From an uncultured Rhodospirillales bacterium (GTDB lineage: Bacteria > Pseudomonadota > Alphaproteobacteria > Acetobacterales > Acetobacteraceae): 64,000 nt of DNA. The notes beneath the pieces were generated by a model. The model ran no database searches and was not told the origin of the DNA. It saw only the letters and a list, made by a program, of their open reading frames with translations. Where the stretch lies: positions 1 to 64,000 of the forward strand of contig CAIMSN010000018.1 in assembly GCA_903844135.1 (NCBI GenBank). The letters are read 5' to 3'. Made by a program: the position numbers and the translations under genes. This document shows, piece after piece, positions 26,004-35,800 of this stretch (positions within the stretch are counted from its first letter, which is position 1; each line of letters opens with the position of its first letter).

Positions 26004-27434
26004 TCAGGGCCGGAACAGCAGGCTGCAGGACAGGCCCGGCGCGTTGTCGGCCAGGCGAAGCGTGGCGCCATGATGGACGGCGATCGCCTTGACCAGGCTC
26101 AGCCCCAGCCCGTTGCCGGGCGAACTGCGGCTGGCATCGAGACGGGCGAAGCGTCGCAGCACGAAGGCGTGCTCGCCGGCTGGGACGCCGGGGCCGTCGT
26201 CGGAGACGGCGAGCGTCACCCCGGCTTCGGTCCGGCGCGCCTCGACCAGGATGCGACTGCCGTCCGGCGTATGGCGCAGTGCGTTCTCGATCAGGTTGGC
26301 GAGCATCTGGCCGAGCAGCGGCCTGTCGCCGCGCACCGAGAGGTCGGGATGGCAAGGATCGACCACGGCCTCGAGGCGCTGGCCGCGCTCTTCCGCGACC
26401 GGGCCGAACGCGTCCAGCATGGTCTCGATCAGCGGGCGGAGAGGGACCGACGCGAAGCCCAGCTCGGGCGCGGCGAGAGACTCGATCTGGGCGATCCGCA
26501 ACAGGGCGCTGAAGGTGACCAGGATCTGGTCGACCTGGGCGGTGGCGCTGTCGAGCTGCGCCTGCAGCGCCTCCACGCTCGGCTCGCGCCGCCGCGCCAG
26601 TTCCAGCCCCTGACGCAGCCTGGTCAGCGGCGTGCGCAGGTCGTGAGCGATGTCGTTGGAGATCTGCCGCATGCCCTGCAGCAGGGTCTCGATCCGTTCC
26701 AGCATCGCGTTCAGCGTCGCCGACAGATGATCGAACTCGTCGCCCGACCCGCCGAGGGCGATACGCTGGGTCAGATCGCCGGCCATGATGGCGCGGATCC
26801 CGACACTGATCGATTCGATCCGTCGCAGCACCAGCATCGCCATCAGCAGACCGCCGACCAGGCCGATCGCGACGATCGCACCCAGGCTCCACAGGAAGGC
26901 GCCCACCAGGGAGTGCCGCATCGCCAGCCGCGCGGCCGCGTCGCTGCCGACGAACAGGAACAGGCCGTCCTGCAGGATCCGTCCCTGGCCACGCACATGG
27001 AGCGTGCGATGGCCGGCGGCGATCGCTGCCCCGACCTTCGCCGGAACCGGTGCCGGGAGCTCGGCCGGAAGCTCCAGCGTGCGCCGGCCAGCGCGGGCCT
27101 GTATCGCGTCCATGTTGCCGGCGAGCACCCGGCCCTGCGCATCCTGCAAGAGATAGAAGAAGCCAGGCGCGTTACGCACCAGCGCCTGCACGACGCTTTG
27201 CAGCCGTGCCGGATCGCCGCCGGCATCGGCGCCGATCTCGGCGATCTCGTTCGAAACGGTGGCGTCGATCTGGCGCGTCATGAAGCCGTCGGTGGTGACG
27301 AACACGATCGCGAACAGCGCCAGCGACGAGAGCGTGAACACCGCGGCGAAGATCAGCATCAGACGGAACGAGGAACTGCGCGTCAGACGCAGCGCCGCAC
27401 CGCCTGTCCGCCTATCCGGCATCGTCGTCGGCAC
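26004..27434 (-). CDS. Sensor histidine kinase (EnvZ/QseC type)
   Basis: 476 aa with start at 27434; a second in-frame ATG at 27422 gives less overlap with the upstream gene. Two membrane helices (about 24-46 and 180-205) flank a ~130-residue periplasmic sensor segment. HAMP follows with LRRIESISVGIRAIMAGDLTQR, then HisKA SNDIAHDLRTPLTRLRQG (His acceptor) and HATPase with NLIENALRHTPDGS and SDDGPGVPAGE. The G2 box NGLGLSLVKAIAVHHG is present. It is the partner of the overlapping response regulator. The stop lies 31 bp from the convergent SDR stop. Confidence 0.93.
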   Translation of the reverse strand: MPTTMPDRRTGGAALRLTRSSSFRLMLIFAAVFTLSSLALFAIVFVTTDGFMTRQIDATVSNEIAEIGADAGGDPARLQSVVQALVRNAPGFFYLLQDAQGRVLAGNMDAIQARAGRRTLELPAELPAPVPAKVGAAIAAGHRTLHVRGQGRILQDGLFLFVGSDAAARLAMRHSLVGAFLWSLGAIVAIGLVGGLLMAMLVLRRIESISVGIRAIMAGDLTQRIALGGSGDEFDHLSATLNAMLERIETLLQGMRQISNDIAHDLRTPLTRLRQGLELARRREPSVEALQAQLDSATAQVDQILVTFSALLRIAQIESLAAPELGFASVPLRPLIETMLDAFGPVAEERGQRLEAVVDPCHPDLSVRGDRPLLGQMLANLIENALRHTPDGSRILVEARRTEAGVTLAVSDDGPGVPAGEHAFVLRRFARLDASRSSPGNGLGLSLVKAIAVHHGATLRLADNAPGLSCSLLFRP

Positions 27435-28110
27435 GCATCACGTAGCCGGCACCGCGAATGGTATGGATCAGCTCCGGCCTGGAGCGGCCGAGCTTGTCGC
27501 GCAGCCGGCTGATGTGGCTCTCGACGATGTTGGTGTTGGGATCGAAATGGAAATCCCAGACCTGCTCCAGCAGCATGGTGCGGGTGACCACCTCGCCCTG
27601 GTGGCGCATCAGGTGCTCCAGCAGGCGGTACTCGCGCGGCTGCAGCACGACCGGCTCGCCGCCGCGCCGGACCGTCCGCGACAGCAGGTCGATCGTCAGG
27701 TCGGCCAGGCGGACGCTGGTCGGCGGGGCGGCGACGCTGTCGCAGCGTCTGGCCAACGCCTCGATGCGTGCCTGAAATTCGACCAGCGCGAACGGCTTGA
27801 TCATGTAGTCGTCGGCGCCGGCATTCAGACCGGCGACGCGGTCGTCGATACCGTCCAGCGCGGTCAGGAACAGGATCGGCGTCCGTATGCCACGCGCGCG
27901 CAGCAGCCTGACGACCGAAAGCCCATCCAGCCCCGGCAATTTGCGGTCGACGATGACGACGTCCCAGGGAATCCTGTCCCGGGGCGGACTCGCGGCGGCG
28001 AGGCCGGCCTCGCCGTCATGTTCGATCTCGACCGCGTGCCCGTTCCCGCGCAGCGCCTCGGCGACGAAGGACGCGGTCTGCGGATCGTCCTCGATCAGCA
28101 ACAGGCGCAT
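27412..28110 (-). CDS. OmpR/PhoB-family response regulator
   Basis: 232 aa from MRLLLIEDDPQTASFVAEAL; the open frame upstream is not used. Receiver: acidic pair Asp8-Asp9, phospho-Asp55 in VVIVDRKLPG, Lys105 in MIKPF. The C-terminal winged-helix domain carries VVLQPREYRLLEHLMRHQGEV and ESHISRLRDKLG, ending TIRGAGYVM. It overlaps the kinase gene by about 23 nt. The closest family resemblance is to QseB/PmrA/TctD-type regulators. It diverges from the GT39 gene across an AT-enriched 500-bp region, which is a plausible target. Confidence 0.94.
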   Translation of the reverse strand: MRLLLIEDDPQTASFVAEALRGNGHAVEIEHDGEAGLAAASPPRDRIPWDVVIVDRKLPGLDGLSVVRLLRARGIRTPILFLTALDGIDDRVAGLNAGADDYMIKPFALVEFQARIEALARRCDSVAAPPTSVRLADLTIDLLSRTVRRGGEPVVLQPREYRLLEHLMRHQGEVVTRTMLLEQVWDFHFDPNTNIVESHISRLRDKLGRSRPELIHTIRGAGYVMRADDDAG

Positions 28111-28612
28111 AATTCGCCGCGCCGTGCCGGCGCGCCACCGTCTGCAGCATGCGCGGCATTCTCTTCGACGCGCAGCCGGCCGTCCGACCATCTCGACATC
28201 ATGATCATACGGTCTCGTGACCAGGCGAACGACGCCCGTCCCGTCCTCGACGAACCGTTCCACGCACAGTCATGTCGGGGAGGATGGTGAGGCTTCCGGA
28301 TTTTGGCAAATGGAAAAAACGCAAATCGGTAAAGCATTCTTCGGAGTCGCCCATGCAAACGAGAATTGCTTGCAATAAATCGTCATAACGCCATGCGCTC
28401 CGCCATGGCGCGAATGCTTCGTCGTTGTCGGATGCAGATGCCTCTGTGTTGCACCTTGCGTCGTCGGAGAGGTTTCGCACGCTGCCAGGACTTGCAGATT
28501 GGGATTCGGTAACTCGCCAGCCTCCGCCGCCGCATGTAACGTCGTGTTTCAGCGGGGCCCGTCGTCTCGCGCTGTCCCGTCGCGCGAGGCCCGATCATGC
28601 CGACAGACGACC
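28111..28612. promoter_or_regulatory. AT-enriched 502-bp divergent intergenic region
   Basis: No convincing gene. Around 28290-28400 the GC content falls well below that of the surroundings (runs such as GGAAAAAACGCAAAT and TTGCAATAAATCGTCATAA), which suggests promoter or leader DNA for the response regulator on one side and the GT39 gene on the other. A 91-codon minus-strand frame (28205-28480) and a 38-codon upstream extension of the GT39 frame are present but look non-coding. Confidence 0.5.
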
Positions 28613-30277
28613 ATGCGTCCTGAGGCTCTTGCAGCCGGGCTCTGGCCGAGCGCCGCGATCGTCGCCGCCGGCAGCTCCATTCAGGGCGCGCTGCTCCCGA
28701 CCCGCCTCGGCAAGCCGCGCAGCGCGGGAATCCTGACCGGCCGGGCCGGCAAACCCTATCGCTGCCTGATGCTGCTGCTGCTCACCACCCTCTGCGCCCG
28801 GCTGCTGTTCGCCGTCACGCTCGGTCTGGGGGTCGACGAGAGTTACATGGTCGCGTCGTCGCGGGCGCTGCATCCCGGCTATTTCGACCACCCGCCGGTC
28901 GCCTGGTGGATCGTCTGGGCCGCGACGCATCTGGCCGGCTCGGAGTCCGAACTCGTAGTACGGCTGCCGTTCGTGCTGCTGTTCACGCTCAGCACCTGGC
29001 TGATGTTCCGCCTGGCGGCCGACCTGTACGACACCATGACCGGCCTCTGGTCCGCCGTGCTGCTCAATGCGGTGCCGGTGCTGGGCATCACCGCCGGGTC
29101 CTGGGTACTGCCGGACGGTCCGCTGATCGCCGCCCTGCTCGGCGCCGGTCTCTGCCTGGTGCGGGCGCTGCCGGCCAACGGGCGGGGGGCGTGGGGCTGG
29201 TGGCTGGGCGCGGGCGCCTGCTTCGGGCTGGCGCTGTGCTCGAAATACACCGCGATCCTGACCGCCGGCGGCGCCGGGCTGTTCCTGCTCACCACGCCGG
29301 GCGGCCGGCGCTGGCTGCGGCGGCCGCTTCCTTATGCCGCGGCGCTCGTTGCGCTGGCGCTGTTCTCGCCGGTGATCGCCTGGAACGCGCGGCATGGCTG
29401 GGTGTCGCTGCTGTTCCAGGGCAGCCGCGCCCATGGCGCGCGCTGGCATCCGTTCGGTCCGCTCTCGACCCTCGGCGGCGAGGCGCTGTTCTTCATGCCG
29501 TGGATCTTCGGCGCGCTGCTGTATTGCCTTTGGCGCGCCGCCAGGACCGGACCGCGCGACGGTCGCGGCTGGCTGCTGCTGTGCCTGTCGGTCCCGTCGC
29601 TGCTGGTGTTCGTGCTGGTCTCGCTGCGCGGCCATGTCCTGTTCCACTGGGCGGCGCCGGGGCTGATGATGGGGTTGCCGCTGGTCGGCGATCTGGTGGT
29701 CCGGCATCGGATGAGCAGCCGCCCGCTGCGCGCCGCGCTGCTCGCGACCGCCATCCTGCTGCCGCTCGGCGCCGTCCTGGTCGGCAGCGAGGTGCGCTAC
29801 AACTGGATGCCCGACGTGATCGAGGATTTCGCGCTCGGCAACGATCCCGATCTCGACGCGGTCGACTGGGCCAACCTGCGCGACGTGGCCGCGGTGCGTC
29901 GGATTTCGGCGTCCGCCGGCCTGGCCGGGGCTGCGTCGCCGGGCGTCGTGATCGGCGCGATACGCTGGCACGATGCCGGCAAGATCGATTACGTGCTGGG
30001 CGGCCGGGTGCCGGTGATCTGCCTCGGCAGCGATCCGCGCGAATACGGGCTGGCCGATCCGGCCAGCGCGCATGTCGGTCAGGACGTGCTGATCGTGGCG
30101 CCGCGCGAGACGCTGGCCTCGATCGACGCGCGCTATGGCGGGTCGTTCGATCGCATCGAGAGCCTGCCGCCGGCCACGCTGCTGCATCATGGCAAGCCGG
30201 CGATGATGCTGCCGCTGTTTCTCGCTCACCGGTTGCATGACGGCAGCGCCGCCGCCGGCGGGAACGCCGGGCGCTGA
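28613..30277 (+). CDS. GT39/ArnT-like membrane glycosyltransferase
   Basis: 554 aa from MRPEALAAGLWPS (28613); an internal start at MLLLLTTLCARLLF (about 28769) would also keep the full family domain. The catalytic-type loop DESYMVASSRALHPGYFDHPPVAWWIV (quoted only for its DES and DHPP motifs) begins about residue 76. Roughly 10 membrane helices follow, then a ~150-residue periplasmic C-terminal domain. Such enzymes move a sugar from a polyprenyl-phosphate carrier to lipid A or a protein. It diverges from a PmrAB/QseBC-like two-component pair, reminiscent of arnT control, but the acceptor is unknown. Confidence 0.87.
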   Translation: MRPEALAAGLWPSAAIVAAGSSIQGALLPTRLGKPRSAGILTGRAGKPYRCLMLLLLTTLCARLLFAVTLGLGVDESYMVASSRALHPGYFDHPPVAWWIVWAATHLAGSESELVVRLPFVLLFTLSTWLMFRLAADLYDTMTGLWSAVLLNAVPVLGITAGSWVLPDGPLIAALLGAGLCLVRALPANGRGAWGWWLGAGACFGLALCSKYTAILTAGGAGLFLLTTPGGRRWLRRPLPYAAALVALALFSPVIAWNARHGWVSLLFQGSRAHGARWHPFGPLSTLGGEALFFMPWIFGALLYCLWRAARTGPRDGRGWLLLCLSVPSLLVFVLVSLRGHVLFHWAAPGLMMGLPLVGDLVVRHRMSSRPLRAALLATAILLPLGAVLVGSEVRYNWMPDVIEDFALGNDPDLDAVDWANLRDVAAVRRISASAGLAGAASPGVVIGAIRWHDAGKIDYVLGGRVPVICLGSDPREYGLADPASAHVGQDVLIVAPRETLASIDARYGGSFDRIESLPPATLLHHGKPAMMLPLFLAHRLHDGSAAAGGNAGR

Positions 30278-30310
30278 CACGCGGTCGGTATTCCTCTAAG
30301 ATATAGCTGG

Positions 30311-31654
30311 ATGTTCGCTCGATCTCGCCTGGGTCTGCTGCTCGGCAGCGTGCTCGTTCTGTCGCTGCCCCCGGCCGGCGCATCGACAGGCGCACCGGCA
30401 GGCGCACCGGCAGGCGCATGGTCCGCCATGTTGGTCACCACCACCGCCGCCGAGACCCTGCACGACGCCATCGAGGAGGCCTGGGCCCGTCTGCCGCAGC
30501 GGGCGGAGACGAAGGCGGCGTCGGACCTCGCCGCCGCCAAGTTCCGCTCCGGCGCGGCGCTGTTTCCGGATGCGCCCTACAGCGAGGGCGAATATGACGA
30601 CGACCGGGCCGGCAGCAACGACAATTACCACACCACCCGGGTCGGGGTCGGCACGCCGCTCTGGCTGCCGGGCGAAGGCACCGCGACGCAGCGTGCGGCC
30701 AGCGCCGAGGGCCGCGCCGCGCTGGCCGGCGACGCGGCGGCGCACCTGGCCCTGGCGCAGCAGGTGCTCGATCTGGCCACCCGCGCCTGGCTCGCCAAGG
30801 TCAGCCGCGACGTGGCGCAGGCCAGGCTGCGCTCGGACCAGGCTTTGTCCGCCGGTGCCGCCGACCGGTTCCGGGTCGGCGAGGGCGCACAGAGCGATGC
30901 GCTCGCCGCCGACGCCGCGGCGCAGACCGACGCGCTCGACCTGAACGATGCCGACGCCTCCCTGAGCGCGGCGCTGCTCGCGCTCTCGAGCCTGACCGGA
31001 CGCGCTGCGCTGCCGGTGCTGACCGTCGACCGGACGCAGCGCGCGGACGCGCTCGTCGGGAACGACGCGGACGCGCTCGTCGGGAACGACGCGGACGCGA
31101 TCGTCGGCGACGACGCCAACGCGATCGAGCGCCATCCCAGGATCGTCGCCGAGCGACAGGCGGTCGCCGCCGCGGAGGCCAGGGAGCGGCTGGTCAGGCT
31201 GCAGGATCGGGCCGATCCGGAGCTCGGCCTGCAGGTCACCAACGACAAGCAGCCCGGCTCGCCCTGGGATACCCGGCTCGGCGTGACGTTCCGGGTGCCG
31301 TTCGCGTCGGCCGCCCGGAACGCTCCGCTGCGCGCGGCGGCGGCGCAGGAGGTCACGCGGGCGATGGTGCGGTTGACGCTGGCCAGGCGCGAGGTCGCGG
31401 CGTCCCTCGCCGAGGCGACGCTTCGCCAGGCGGCCGCCGAGCGCGCCACCCTCGCCGCGGACCGGGCGGCCGACGATCTGCAGCGTCGCCGGCAGCAGAT
31501 CGATCGCGCCTGGAGGGTCGGCGAGGTGCCGCTGATCGAGGCGGTACGCGCCAACGCCGCCGCCTTCGAGGCGGAGCTGGCCCGGGACCGCGCCCGGACC
31601 CAGCGCGACGCCGCGATCCAGCGCCTGACCCTTGCAACCGGACGCCTTCCCTGA
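30311..31654 (+). CDS. TolC/CzcC-type outer-membrane efflux protein
   Basis: 447 aa with an N-terminal signal (MFARSRLGLLLGSVLVLSL), immediately followed by a TGAPAGAPAGA repeat. Two long alpha-helical stretches with Ala/Leu heptads (about residues 110-240 and 275-445) match outer-membrane factor hairpins; RVGVGTPLWLPGEG marks a beta strand. It provides the outer-membrane tunnel for the CusB- and CzcA-like proteins encoded downstream. A 24-bp tandem repeat near the middle encodes ADALVGND three times. Stop and next start share one nucleotide (TGATG). Confidence 0.9.
   Translation: MFARSRLGLLLGSVLVLSLPPAGASTGAPAGAPAGAWSAMLVTTTAAETLHDAIEEAWARLPQRAETKAASDLAAAKFRSGAALFPDAPYSEGEYDDDRAGSNDNYHTTRVGVGTPLWLPGEGTATQRAASAEGRAALAGDAAAHLALAQQVLDLATRAWLAKVSRDVAQARLRSDQALSAGAADRFRVGEGAQSDALAADAAAQTDALDLNDADASLSAALLALSSLTGRAALPVLTVDRTQRADALVGNDADALVGNDADAIVGDDANAIERHPRIVAERQAVAAAEARERLVRLQDRADPELGLQVTNDKQPGSPWDTRLGVTFRVPFASAARNAPLRAAAAQEVTRAMVRLTLARREVAASLAEATLRQAAAERATLAADRAADDLQRRRQQIDRAWRVGEVPLIEAVRANAAAFEAELARDRARTQRDAAIQRLTLATGRLP
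31043..31114 (+). repeat. Three 24-bp in-frame tandem repeats in the outer-membrane efflux gene
   Basis: Units at 31043-31066, 31067-31090 and 31091-31114, the first two identical (starting GCGGACGCGCTCGTCGGG) and the third diverged; a partial fourth (ANAIERHP) follows. They encode an acidic ADALVGND loop between the two helical halves, a place that could tolerate length change. Confidence 0.85.
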
Positions 31655-32853
31655 TGCGCCAACGCCTCCTCCCGACGATTCTGCTGCTGCTGCTAGCCGC
31701 CGCGGCGCCGGACGGCGCCGGCAAGCCGCCCGCCGATCCCGACCTGCTGCGGATGGACGCGCAGCAGCAGCAGACCGTCGGGCTGCGGACCGAGCCGGTG
31801 ATCTCCCGGCCGATCGTCGCCACGCTGCATCTGCCCGGCACCATCGCGCTCGATCCGGCGCTGACCGCGCGCCTGCGCCCGATCGGCGATGCCAGGGTGA
31901 TCCGCCTGCTGGTGCAGCAGGGCGACACGGTGAAGGCCGGCGACGGGCTGGCCGACCTGTTCTCCGGCCAGATCGCCGCGGCGCAGGATTCGGTCGCGTC
32001 GGTACGGGCGCAGGTGCGGGAGGCGGCCGATGCCGTGGCGGTGGCGCGGGACGCGCTGCGCCGCGCGCAGCTTCTGGCGCGCGACGGCTCGCTCGCCTGG
32101 GCCGAGGTCGGACGGCGGCGGCTGCTGGTGGAACAGGCGCAGGCGCAGGCGGCGACGGTGCAGGCGCGGCAGAGCAGCCTGACCGCCGAACTGTCCGGCC
32201 TCGGCGCGGCGCCGCCCGGCGCGCCTGGCACCAAGCCGGGCGCGGCCATCGCGCGCGGCATCGCGCATCTGACCACGCCGATCGGCGGCGTGGTCGCCGA
32301 GGTCAACGTCACCACCGGCGCGCTGACCGGACCATCCGCCAGCGCGGATGCGTTCGTGGTCGCCGATCTGAGCGACGTGATCGCGCTGGCCCAGGTGGCG
32401 GAGACGGATGCGGTCAGGGTGCAGCCAGGGCAGCGCGCCACGGTGGCGCTCGGCGCCGGTTCGGCGCCCGGCGCCCAAGACTGGACCGGGACGGTCTTCG
32501 CCACCGGCGCGATCATCGATCCCCGCTCCCGCACCCTGCCGGTGCGGATCCGGGTCGCCAATCCGGACGGGCGATTGCGCGCCGGCATGGCGGTGGCGGT
32601 GTCGCTGTTCGCGCCGACCGGCGGCGACGGGCTGGTGGTGCCGCCTTCGGCGGTCCAATTGGTCGGGTCCGACCACGTCGCCTTCACCGACGAGGGCGGC
32701 GGCAGCTTCCGGCGTCATACGCTCGACCTCGGGGTGGAGCGCGCCGACTGGATCGAGGTGCGGCGCGGCCTGTCGGTCGGGCAGAGGGTGGTGACCGACG
32801 GCAGCTTCGCGCTGAAGACGGTGCTGCAGAAATCCATGCTCGGCGGCGGCTGA
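31654..32853 (+). CDS. RND periplasmic adaptor (membrane fusion protein, CzcB/CusB type)
   Basis: 399 aa. A signal peptide (LLPTILLLLLAAAAPDGAG) is followed by the adaptor domains: GTIALDPALTARLRP and VIRLLVQQGDTVKAGDGLADLFS (lipoyl-like half), a helical hairpin (about 105-190), TPIGGVVAEVNVTTGALTG (second half), a beta-barrel with VAQVAETDAVRVQPGQRATVAL, and the membrane-proximal end QRVVTDGSFALKTVLQKS. It links the inner-membrane pump to the outer-membrane tunnel. It overlaps the preceding gene by 1 nt and the pump starts 5 nt downstream. Confidence 0.93.
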   Translation: MRQRLLPTILLLLLAAAAPDGAGKPPADPDLLRMDAQQQQTVGLRTEPVISRPIVATLHLPGTIALDPALTARLRPIGDARVIRLLVQQGDTVKAGDGLADLFSGQIAAAQDSVASVRAQVREAADAVAVARDALRRAQLLARDGSLAWAEVGRRRLLVEQAQAQAATVQARQSSLTAELSGLGAAPPGAPGTKPGAAIARGIAHLTTPIGGVVAEVNVTTGALTGPSASADAFVVADLSDVIALAQVAETDAVRVQPGQRATVALGAGSAPGAQDWTGTVFATGAIIDPRSRTLPVRIRVANPDGRLRAGMAVAVSLFAPTGGDGLVVPPSAVQLVGSDHVAFTDEGGGSFRRHTLDLGVERADWIEVRRGLSVGQRVVTDGSFALKTVLQKSMLGGG

Positions 32854-32858
32854 CGAGG

Positions 32859-35800
32859 GTGCAGCGCCTGTTCTCCGCGATCGTCGCGCGCCGCTGGCTG
32901 GCGATCGTGCTGTCGCTGATCGTGCTGGCCGGCGGCATCTGGAACATGCAGCATCTGGCGATCGATGCGGTGCCGGACATCTCGCCCAAGCAGGTGATGA
33001 TCCTGACCCAGGCCAACGGGCTCGGCCCGCTCGAGGTCGAGCGGCTGGTGACGGCGCCGATCGAGATGCAGATGACCGGCCTGCCCGGACTGGCCGGGGT
33101 GCGCTCGAAATCCAGCTTCGGTCTCTCGGCGGTCTATGTGACGCTGGACGACGCCGTCGACGTCGACACGGCGCGGGCGCGGATCTTCGAACGGCTGCAG
33201 GCCGCGCAGGCGACCATGCCGCCCGGCGTCGGCACGCCGGAAGAGGGGCCGCTCACCACCGGGCTCGGCGAGATCCTGGAATTCGAGCTGCGTGGACCGG
33301 GCTACACGCAGATGCAGCTCTACCAGATGCTGAAATGGAAGATCGTCCCGCAGTTGCGGCTGGTGCAGGGAATCGTGAACGTCAACATCTATGGCGGCGA
33401 CCTGCAGACCTACGAGATCGCCGTCGATCCACAGAAGCTGCGGGCGCGTTCGGTCTCGCTTCCGGAGCTGTTCTCGGCGATCGAATCGAACAACGCCGCG
33501 CGTGGCGGCGCCTATATCGAACATGGCGACGAGCAGCAGGTGGTGCGCGGCATGGCGATGGTGCAGTCGCGCGCCGACATCGCCAGCATCGTGGTCCGCG
33601 CCACGCCGGGCGGCATCCCGATCACCGTCGGCGATCTCGGCGCGGTGCGTCTGGCCCCCAAGGTGCGGCTCGGCGCGGTCACCCATGACGGCGCGGGCGA
33701 GACCGTGGTCGGTGTCGCCTCGATGGAGTACGGGCTGAATGCGAGCCAGGTGCTGCCGAAGCTGAAGGCCGGGCTCGATTCGGTGCGCAAGACCCTGCCG
33801 CCGGGGGTGGCGATCGACGTGTTCTACGATCGGTCCGATCTGGTCGGCCGCGCCATCGACACGATCGCGCACAATCTGGTCGAGGGCGCGCTGTTCGTCA
33901 TCGTCATCCTGCTTCTGCTGCTCGGCAATCTGCGGGCCGGGCTGATCGTCGCCGCGGTGATCCCGATCGCGATGATGATCGCCTTCGTCGGCATGCGCGT
34001 GCTCGGCATCCCGGCCAATCTGATGAGCCTGGGGGCGATCGATTTCGGTCTGGTGGTCGACGGTGCGGTGGTGCTGGTCGAGAACGTGCTGAGACGGCAG
34101 ACCGACGCCGGGAACGACGCGGCCGGGAAAGAGCCCGACAGCGTCGCGTCGATGGTGCCGAAGGCGGCCGCCGAGGTGGCGCGGCCGGTGACGTTCTCGG
34201 TCGCGATCATTCTCGCGGTCTATCTGCCGGTGCTGTCGCTGCAGAGCATCGAGGGCAAGATGTTCCGCCCGATGGCGCTGACGGTGATGCTGGCGCTGAC
34301 CGGCGCGCTGGTGGTGACGATGCTGCTGCTGCCGGCGCTGGCGGCGACCTTCCTCTCCGACCGGCCGCAGACCGGCGACACGCTGGTGGTGCGCGCGGCG
34401 CGGCGCGTCTACACGCCCGCGCTGCGCTGGAGCACCGCGCGTCCCTGGACGGTGTTCGGCGCCGCCGCGATCGCGTTCGCGATCAGCGCGTTCCTCGGCA
34501 CCAGGCTCGGCGGCGAATTCATTCCGCAACTGCAGGAGGGCGCCATCGTGGTCACCTCGAACAAGCTGCCGAGCATCGATCTCAGCGCGTCGCTGCGCAC
34601 CGTGACCGAGATCGAGAAGGTGATCCGCACCGTGCCCGAGGTGCGGACCGTGGTGTCGCAGACCGGCAGCGCCGCGGTTCCGACCGATCCGATGGGGGTG
34701 GAGAGTACCGACAGCTACGCGATCCTGACCCCGCCCGGCCAGTGGCACGGACGCACCCAGGACGACATCAAGGCGGATCTCGAAAGCAAGCTTTCGAAGG
34801 CGGTCCCCGGCGTGCAGTTCGAGTTCAGCCAGCCGATCGAGATGCGGATGGACGATCTGCTGCAGGGCGTGCGGTCGCCGGTGGCGCTGACCATCTATGG
34901 CGACGATCTGGCGACGCTGCGCCGGCTCGCCGACCAGGCGGTCGGCATCGTCGGCGGCATCAAGGGCGCCGCCGACGTCGCGGCCGAGCAGCAGGGCGGC
35001 CTGCCGGACCTGACCGTCACGCTCGATCGCGCCGCCCTGGCCCGCTCCGGCGTGCCGGCCGCCGAAATCCTGTCGCTGGTCGAGAGCATCGGCGGCCGGG
35101 TGGTCGGCACGGTCTATGGCAGCGACGACAGCCAGACCCCGATCGTGGTGCGGCTGGCGGCGGAGAGCCGGACCAGCGCCGCCCAGATCGGCACGCTGCC
35201 GGTGGCGCTCGCCGACGGCGGCACGGTTCAGCTCTCGTCGCTGGCGACGATCGCTGTCGCGGAGGGTCCGGCGCAGATCCAGCGCGAGACGCTGCGGCGG
35301 CGGATCGCGGTGAAGATCGACGTCGAGGGCCGCTCGATGAACGGCTTCGTCACCGAGGCGCAGAAGACGATCGCCGCGAAACTGCACCTGCCGGAGGGCT
35401 ACACGCTCGACTGGAGCGGCGAGTTCCAGAATCTGCGCAGTGCCAGCGCGCGTCTGTCGCTGGTGGTCCCGGCGGTGCTGGGACTGGTTTATCTGATGCT
35501 GTATCTGAATTTCGGCAGCCTGCGTCTCGCCGGACTGATCTTCCTCAACGTGCCGATGGCGGCGACCGGCGGCATTCTCGCCCTGCTGCTGCGCGGCATG
35601 CCGTTCAGCGTGTCGGCCGGGATCGGCTTCATCTCGACCTTCGGCATCGCCATTCTCGATGGCGTCGTGCTGGTCAGCTACATCCAGGAGGAGCGCGCCC
35701 GCGGGCTCGCTCCGACCGAGGCGGCGCGATCGGCGGCGGAAAAGCGGCTGCGTCCGGTGCTGACCACCGCCCTGGTGGCGTCGATCGGATTCGTGCCGAT

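Noticed and set aside
28205-28480. A 91-codon minus-strand frame in the divergent region
   Set aside because: No ribosome site, no similarity that I can recognise, and codon use unlike the neighbours.
31632-32858. Apparent 409-residue N-terminal extension of the RND pump
   Set aside because: It is an out-of-frame reading of the membrane-fusion gene; the protein homology begins at the GTG at 32859.
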